The notes beneath the pieces are model-generated. The model was not told the DNA's origin and ran no database searches. It saw only the letters and a list, made by a program, of their open reading frames with translations. A DNA stretch of 25,788 bases from a virus, in the IMG/VR virus record IMGVR_UViG_3300031951_011277, positions 1-25,788 of that record; one strand, 5' to 3'. Positions 22,633 through 25,788 of the stretch are shown piece by piece. The stretch's first letter is position 1. Each line of letters begins with the position of its first letter. The position numbers and the translations under genes were made by a program.

Positions 22633-22707
22633 TGGTGGGCCGTGAAAGAGTCGAACTTTCTTCAACCGGTTATGAGCCGGACGCATCTACCAATATGCTA
22701 ACAGCCC
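22633..22707 (-). tRNA. tRNA-Met (CAU), elongator-like
   Basis: A 75-base cloverleaf with encoded CCA. The acceptor is GGGCTGT with ACGGCCC, 7 pairs including one G-U, and 1:72 is paired, unlike the other CAU tRNA of this window. The D arm is GCAT/ATGC. The anticodon stem is TCCGG/CCGGT with loop CTCATAA, anticodon CAT. The T arm is GAAAG-TTCGACT-CTTTC. It could be Met or, if C34 is changed to lysidine, Ile(AUA). It is transcribed with the small genes upstream (8 bases after the 57-residue gene stop). Confidence 0.92.
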
Positions 22708-22714
22708 GCATTGG

Positions 22715-22888
22715 TTACCAACTTCCATCATCAAACCATATTCGTATGGTGATTGGCATTAATTCAATGATATAGGAAGTTGTTACTTCCCAAGCATCAT
22801 TCTCACTACCCCTACTAAAACCAATCCGCCAATGAAATGGATTTAATTTTAGTGTAATGTTACATCCAGAATATCTCAGCCATTTCAT
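22715..22888 (-). CDS. Small conserved phage protein, 57 residues
   Basis: Found by hand translation. It starts MKWLRYSGCNITLKLNPFHW and ends ITIRIWFDDGSW. It is strand-rich, with four Trp residues. I recall small proteins of marine T4-like phages with the same opening (an aromatic start, then LNPFHWRxGF) and the same ending (IDDGSW), without known function. The start overlaps the preceding stop (ATGA). The end is 8 bases from tRNA-Met, so the message passes directly into the tRNA. Confidence 0.72.
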   Translation of the reverse strand: MKWLRYSGCNITLKLNPFHWRIGFSRGSENDAWEVTTSYIIELMPITIRIWFDDGSW

Positions 22889-23115
22889 TTTAAAATTTCC
22901 GCCATAGGTTCAGGAATGTTAAATTGACTACGGATGTATTTGTCTTTTAACATATCCGGAATAATCGTATGTGGTTCTTCCAACATAAACGGACAAGGAC
23001 CTCCCCATTTATTATTGGTCAAAAATGATTTAAATATTTCTAAATCTTTTTTACTCTTTGGATCAAAGGTTCTTTTTTGATTTTGTACCATCTGGTAGTT
23101 TGTAAGAACTGTCAT
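22885..23115 (-). CDS. Small phage protein, 76 residues
   Basis: The sequence begins MTVLTNYQMVQNQKRTFDPK and is followed by a helix KKDLEIFKSFLTNNKWGG, then PCPFMLEEPHTIIPDMLKDKYI. It is soluble with one cysteine. No function is known to me. Both ends overlap neighbours by 4 bases (ATGA), so all three small genes behind the promoter at 23317-23345 are translationally coupled. As part of the early cluster it could be a host takeover protein (inference from position only). Confidence 0.78.
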   Translation of the reverse strand: MTVLTNYQMVQNQKRTFDPKSKKDLEIFKSFLTNNKWGGPCPFMLEEPHTIIPDMLKDKYIRSQFNIPEPMAEILK

Positions 23116-23306
23116 TTTAAATACTCCATACTATCTTTTTTCATATAATGAACCACTTGATTTTTCTTTGAATCGGGTACTTCTCTAACAACGGGAATAA
23201 ATTTCTCGCCATCAATTTCCTCAATCGGCCAATGGGAGTAAGTATAGAAGATGTCCGTACCATTTCTAGCACGAACTTTTTTGAGAATTGATTTCACTTT
23301 TTTCAT
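23112..23306 (-). CDS. Small conserved phage protein, 64 residues, first gene of an early cluster
   Basis: I start at the ATG at 23306 (MKKVKSILKKVRARNGTDIF), not at the in-frame codon at 23345, which falls inside the -35 box. The protein has a basic helix, then YTYSHWPIEEIDGEKFIPVV. I recall this YSHWPIEEIDG-type sequence from small conserved proteins of marine T4-like phages; the function is unknown. The promoter -10 is so close that the message starts only about 4-6 bases before the ATG, so the gene is read from an almost leaderless RNA, or its translation is deliberately weak. Confidence 0.78.
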   Translation of the reverse strand: MKKVKSILKKVRARNGTDIFYTYSHWPIEEIDGEKFIPVVREVPDSKKNQVVHYMKKDSMEYLK

Positions 23307-23316
23307 AATATGTACC

Positions 23317-23345
23317 ATTATAACACAGAATAGGGAGCCTGTCAA
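23317..23345 (-). promoter_or_regulatory. Perfect consensus sigma70 promoter for the small-gene/tRNA-Met cluster
   Basis: Minus strand: TTGACA (23345-23340), a 17-base spacer and TATAAT (23322-23317), 12 of 12 consensus positions. The predicted start, near 23311-23309, is 3-5 bases before the ATG at 23306. The whole -35 box is the loop of a 10-pair inverted repeat (23330-23356). Confidence 0.85.
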
Positions 23346-23356
23346 GAGCCCCCTAT
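23330..23356. repeat. 10-pair inverted repeat with the -35 box in its loop
   Basis: Minus strand: ATAGGGGGCT, 7-base loop CTTGACA, GGCTCCCTAT. Eight pairs are Watson-Crick and two are G-U in RNA. In the RNA from upstream genes it could act as a hairpin that stops or protects the Hsp20 transcript. In DNA it could be an operator for the promoter. There is no U-run after it, so a standard terminator is less likely. Confidence 0.7.
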
Positions 23357-23360
23357 ATGT

Positions 23361-23423
23361 TTACCGACTTTTTGGATAATTCAACTGTTCCCATTCCTCA
23401 TCGGTTACGGGCCACCAGTTCAT
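23361..23423 (-). CDS. 20-residue peptide coupled to Hsp20
   Basis: The frame overlaps the Hsp20 stop (TAATG) and encodes MNWWPVTDEEWEQLNYPKSR. It is Trp-rich and acidic, with a DEEWEQL helix. Overlap of the reinitiation type and the start directly at the Hsp20 stop suggest translation, but at this length chance cannot be excluded. Function is unknown. Confidence 0.45.
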   Translation of the reverse strand: MNWWPVTDEEWEQLNYPKSR

Positions 23424-23884
23424 TATACACTCTTTTCTTTAATGGCAATCTTTTTAATGGTATCTTGAGCCTGCACAAGATTTTCTAACCATACACGCAA
23501 CATACCATTCATCATTTCAGCTTGACCAATTTCAATCTTGTCAGCTAATGTAAATGAACGTGAGAAGTTACGGTTAGCGATTCCCTTAAAGAGAAAATTT
23601 TCTTCTTCTTTAAGTTCTTCTTCTTTTGCAGAGCCTTTGATGACCAATTTATTACCTTCAAGAGTTACTTCAATATCAGATTTGGCGAAACCAGCAACTG
23701 CCATTTCAATGACATACTTGTTTTTGCTTACTTGTTTGATATTGTATGGGGGATACGATGGTACATTCTTAGTTACATTTTTGGTAACTTCTTCGATGTC
23801 TTTGAAGAATTTATCGTAACCAACTGTGAATGGATCCAGCGTTTTGTGAAAGTCAAATAGACTTGGTAATAGACTTGTAGTCAT
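23423..23884 (-). CDS. hsp20: Small heat shock protein Hsp20 (IbpA-like)
   Basis: The 153-residue protein has the alpha-crystallin domain at about 45-140: YPPYNIKQVSKNKYVIEMAV, the conserved AGFxKxDIEV segment (64-73), GNKLVIKG, and FxRSFTLADKI. It binds unfolding proteins without ATP. Hsp20 is a core gene of marine T4-like phages, possibly a scaffold or folding aid in virion assembly. AAGGAG lies about 9 bases before the ATG. A late box TATAAATA (23949-23956) and a 5' hairpin precede it. Together with the late box before the J-domain gene, this suggests that both chaperones are made with the virion proteins. Confidence 0.95.
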   Translation of the reverse strand: MTTSLLPSLFDFHKTLDPFTVGYDKFFKDIEEVTKNVTKNVPSYPPYNIKQVSKNKYVIEMAVAGFAKSDIEVTLEGNKLVIKGSAKEEELKEEENFLFKGIANRNFSRSFTLADKIEIGQAEMMNGMLRVWLENLVQAQDTIKKIAIKEKSV

Positions 23885-23923
23885 GTTTATATGCTCCTTA
23901 GTTAAGCGAGTTAATCAAAATTA

Positions 23924-23942
23924 TAGGCCCCTAAGGCACCTA
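23924..23942 (-). promoter_or_regulatory. 5' leader hairpin of the hsp20 late transcript
   Basis: Minus strand: TAGGTGCC, loop TTA, GGGGCCTA. Seven of eight positions pair (one G-U, one G-G mismatch). It starts about 7 bases after the late box, at the predicted first base of the late mRNA, so the transcript would carry a 5' end stem-loop, a known way to slow decay. It could also end transcripts coming from regA, though only a short TATAATTTT follows. Confidence 0.5.
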
Positions 23943-23948
23943 CATCCA

Positions 23949-23956
23949 TATTTATA
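23949..23956 (-). promoter_or_regulatory. T4-type late promoter box TATAAATA for hsp20
   Basis: An exact late consensus box on the minus strand in the 106-base gap between regA and hsp20. The predicted start is near 23943, about 59 bases before the hsp20 ATG. It would be used by RNA polymerase carrying the phage late sigma and clamp (gp55/gp33/gp45 in T4, outside this window). Confidence 0.7.
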
Positions 23957-23990
23957 ACACATTTTGCTCCAAAAGGCAATACTTTTGGTA

Positions 23991-24404
23991 TTAAAAATTG
24001 TCTTTTTTAACTTTATTACCAATATTATATTTTGGTATTAATTGCCACTCACCTTTTTCTTTGTGTGAAAGAATTTTAATTTGCGATAGAAATATAGGTT
24101 CTGGTGTTTGTGTGGATTTTTTATCCACCAAAGTTATTAAGCCCCAATCTTCCAACAAATTAGCAATTGCGTTTCTACGAGAAAGGTCATTCTCACTAGT
24201 ATCCGTTGGTTTGCCATCTAAGGCAAACAATTCTTTAAAATGCACAATGTAGTATCGGCCTTGCTTGTGTAAGATGTGGCAAGATTGGTATAGTATTTTT
24301 TCTTTTTTTGAAGCGACACCAATACGGGTAAGTGTTTCCCGGACTTTTAAAAAATCATCTTGTTGATTCAAAGTCACTTCAACTAAATCAGTAATGTTAA
24401 TCAT
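23991..24404 (-). CDS. regA: RegA translational repressor
   Basis: The 137-residue protein is close to T4 RegA in order and motifs: DFLKVRETLTRIGVASKKEK (about 17-36), then LYQSCHILHKQGRYYIVHFK (38-57), NLLEDWGLITLVDK, and WQLIPKYNIGN near the C-terminus. RegA binds early mRNAs near the start codon and blocks translation, including its own in T4. It is preceded by gp62 with a 4-base overlap, as in T4 (order 44-62-regA). Length is 137 against 122 in T4 because of a short C-terminal extension (KVKKDNF) and one loop. The next gene, 43 in T4, is about 9 kb away here. Confidence 0.96.
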   Translation of the reverse strand: MINITDLVEVTLNQQDDFLKVRETLTRIGVASKKEKILYQSCHILHKQGRYYIVHFKELFALDGKPTDTSENDLSRRNAIANLLEDWGLITLVDKKSTQTPEPIFLSQIKILSHKEKGEWQLIPKYNIGNKVKKDNF

Positions 24405-24784
24405 GTTCCGCCTTTGTTTGTTTTTCTTTTTATTTCAGCGATTTGTTCATTAGTAAGGAGTCGTAAAGCCTCTTTGGCTTTCTCATTGGAATAACCAAAA
24501 TATATCTTTACACATTCTATATCCTTGTCGACCTCTGATTTCTGCCACGGTTGGAATTTCCGTTTCATTGGTCTTATGGTATTTAGAAGATATGAATATT
24601 GCATGTCCACATCGATCTCTGGATGTAGGTTCATCTCATTGACATATAGAACACAATCCATATGGTATGACAGAGCACGGTTGACGATAAAGGGCTTGTA
24701 CTCTTTAAAATCCAGTTCATCACGGAATACAGATTTCTTGGTCTGTAGAATTGATGGTAGTATCTCTTTAAATAAATCTGGCAT
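24401..24784 (-). CDS. 62: Clamp loader small subunit, gp62 type
   Basis: This 127-residue protein sits between gp44 and RegA as in T4. Its sequence KEYKPFIVNRALSYHMDCVL (near 27-46) and MNLHPEIDVDMQYSYLLNTI followed by RPMKRKFQPWQK matches the form I know for gp62 in marine T4-like phages, which is shorter than T4 gp62 (187). With four gp44 subunits it forms the complex that loads the sliding clamp gp45 on DNA. It has no ATPase motif, as expected. It starts 2 bases after the nuclease stop and overlaps regA by 4 bases (ATGA). Confidence 0.9.
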   Translation of the reverse strand: MPDLFKEILPSILQTKKSVFRDELDFKEYKPFIVNRALSYHMDCVLYVNEMNLHPEIDVDMQYSYLLNTIRPMKRKFQPWQKSEVDKDIECVKIYFGYSNEKAKEALRLLTNEQIAEIKRKTNKGGT

Positions 24785-24786
24785 TT

Positions 24787-25266
24787 TTAATATTTTCTTC
24801 TGCCATTTTTATAGTTAGATTGAGCAAATTTCTTCATTTCATCAGCTTCTCGTTTTTCAACTTTTTTAATGAACTTTACAGAGGGTTGTTCAATAGGAAT
24901 ACCTATCATTTTAACATCTTCTTTTGTGGTGTATTCAAAATATTTAAAATCTGAATCAACTTCAAAAAAACAATTATTCCATTTATACGTTGGACTAAAT
25001 GAAGCTTCTGATGTAACAAAAGTTAAACGAGTATTTGGATTTCGACATTTTCTCAATTGATTTGGTTGAAATGTTAAAGCTCTTAATTTAACATGAGGCT
25101 GTTGTGTTTTAACTTCAACCCATTGGCCGTCAACTTTTAAATCTTTTTGGTTATCATAAGGATTAATAGAAATCTCAATTACACAACCTTTAGAACTATA
25201 ATAATTTGAAACAATTTTTTCACCAATATCACCCAATTGTTTCATTTTTGTTGTATCTGTTTTCAT
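24787..25266 (-). CDS. PD-(D/E)XK-like nuclease
   Basis: This 159-residue protein has the core of the restriction-endonuclease fold: an N-terminal helix with E16 (LGDIGEKIVSNYYSSKG), then D42 in KDLKVDG and E51-V-K53 in WVEVKT, which give the D-Xn-ExK catalytic triad with metal. This is similar to Holliday-junction-resolvase or restriction-type nucleases. The C-terminal half is aromatic and basic (NNCFFEVDSDFKYFEYT; KKVEKREADEMKKFAQSN). T4 has no gene here between 44 and 62. Translation is coupled by a 4-base overlap to gp44 and 2 bases to gp62. The substrate is unknown; DNA repair or host DNA breakdown are possible. Confidence 0.72.
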   Translation of the reverse strand: MKTDTTKMKQLGDIGEKIVSNYYSSKGCVIEISINPYDNQKDLKVDGQWVEVKTQQPHVKLRALTFQPNQLRKCRNPNTRLTFVTSEASFSPTYKWNNCFFEVDSDFKYFEYTTKEDVKMIGIPIEQPSVKFIKKVEKREADEMKKFAQSNYKNGRRKY

Positions 25267-25788
25267 TTGAACTCACAATCTACCATGGTTTCTGTTAAAC
25301 AGGCTATCATATTGATTTCGTGGTCGGCCACAAATGCAGATTGGTATTGATACTTGGCGAGAATGAGAACTAATTGAGGTACCGAATCTGGTGTTAATTC
25401 TTCATACAAAGAATCATACAATTTTCGATATACTTTGATTGGGTCATTATCTAAATTGTTGGTGACCCATTTACGAGCAGAGGCAAAGTCTTTTTCTTTG
25501 AGAGCTTTGATTAAGGATTCAAGTTGTATATCAGCAACATTAGAAAGAATACCAGCGTCAATGGAACCAGAAACGGAGTATCGCTGCAATTCGTTAAGAA
25601 TTCTTCGATTGTCAGGAAAGTGTTTCGTGATGACGGCGGCAACAACGTCTTTGGAGTATTTGATTCCCTCTTGTGAAAGGATGTTTTCAACCCGTTTAAA
25701 AAATTGTGACGCCAGTTTTGGTTTAGAACCGTTGATTTTAAAATCGATAACAGAACAACGGGAATGAATCGGATCAATGATCCGATTT
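25263..25788 (-). CDS. 44: Clamp loader large subunit gp44, 5' part cut off
   Basis: Hand translation from the right edge gives NRIIDPIHSRCSVIDFKING, with the SRC motif that carries the arginine finger of clamp loader AAA+ ATPases, then QFFKRVENILSQEGIKYSKD and a C-terminal collar domain (VVAAVITKHFPDNRRILNEL; QRYSVSG; SIDAGILSNV). It ends with AFVADHEINMIACLTETMVD, as in T4 gp44. About 174 residues of some 320 are seen; the Walker A and B motifs are outside the window. The downstream overlap with the nuclease gene is 4 bases. The identity is clear from the SRC position and the collar sequence. Confidence 0.95.
   Translation of the reverse strand, partial: NRIIDPIHSRCSVIDFKINGSKPKLASQFFKRVENILSQEGIKYSKDVVAAVITKHFPDNRRILNELQRYSVSGSIDAGILSNVADIQLESLIKALKEKDFASARKWVTNNLDNDPIKVYRKLYDSLYEELTPDSVPQLVLILAKYQYQSAFVADHEINMIACLTETMVDCEFK

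Noticed and set aside
25511-25777. 88-residue minus-strand frame near the right edge
   Set aside because: It is a different frame of gp44. The gp44 frame continues unbroken to the edge with SRC and collar motifs, so this frame is a shadow.
1-25788. Provirus or mobile-element boundaries, CRISPR array
   Set aside because: No integrase, transposase with terminal repeats, attachment-site duplication or regularly spaced repeats could be seen by eye; the gene set is that of a lytic T4-like phage.

Overview
The window is a stretch of a marine T4-like myovirus genome, most like the cyanophage or Pelagibacter-phage branch of T4-like phages. The evidence is a T4-type replication gene set (gp44, gp62, RegA, family B polymerase gp43, UvsX, gp41 helicase) in near-T4 order, mixed with genes typical of marine T4-like phages: Hsp20, fatty acid desaturase, A-type Fe-S carrier, Sm-like protein, dCMP deaminase and many small conserved phage proteins. 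The DNA is visibly AT-rich. Genes are packed with 1-20 base overlaps, many of the ATGA or TAATG type. No integrase, insertion sequence, rRNA or CRISPR array is visible. No photosynthesis gene is present here, so the host (cyanobacterium or SAR11-type bacterium) cannot be decided.

Layout, right to left, because most genes are on the minus strand. 25788-23991: clamp loader gp44 (cut by the window edge), a PD-(D/E)XK nuclease, gp62 and RegA. 23956-23361: a T4-type late promoter box, a leader hairpin, Hsp20 and a 20-residue peptide. 23345-22182: a perfect sigma70 promoter set in an inverted repeat, three small overlapping genes, tRNA-Met and dCMP deaminase. 22127-19600: a SprT-like metallopeptidase, then a promoter that starts almost at an aberrant tRNA-Gly, a 54-residue basic protein, a NeuD/PglD-like acyltransferase, a glycosyltransferase and tRNA-Thr. 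19599-18267: a plus-strand J-domain protein head to head with a DXD glycosyltransferase. 18172-17491: an initiator-like tRNA(CAU), two tiny genes and an ErpA/IscA-type Fe-S carrier. 16067-17501: the main plus-strand island, with a coiled-coil tail-anchored protein, two paralogous membrane micropeptides and a fatty acid desaturase. 16013-5540: a second perfect sigma70 promoter starts a long minus-strand operon with Sm-like protein, an LpxH-like phosphoesterase, gp43, a membrane coiled-coil protein, UvsX, two small proteins, gp41, a DruA-family protein and an unknown 420-residue protein. 5536-1: a glycan island of glycosyltransferases, a methyltransferase, an HtrL/YibB-family protein and an NAD-dependent epimerase.

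Together the genes build the DNA replication and recombination machine (helicase, polymerase, recombinase, clamp loader), supply nucleotides (dCMP deaminase), control translation (RegA, four tRNAs with encoded CCA), and probably remodel host surface or membrane (about nine glycan genes, LpxH-like enzyme, desaturase). Promoters can be read by eye: sigma70-type early promoters before the replication operon, the small-gene cluster and tRNA-Gly, and TATAAATA late boxes before Hsp20 and the J-domain gene. The most unusual features are the initiator-like tRNA, the aberrant tRNA-Gly with its own promoter, the -35 boxes embedded in palindromes, the paired membrane micropeptides, the nuclease between gp44 and gp62, and the DruA-family gene fused by overlap to the helicase gene.
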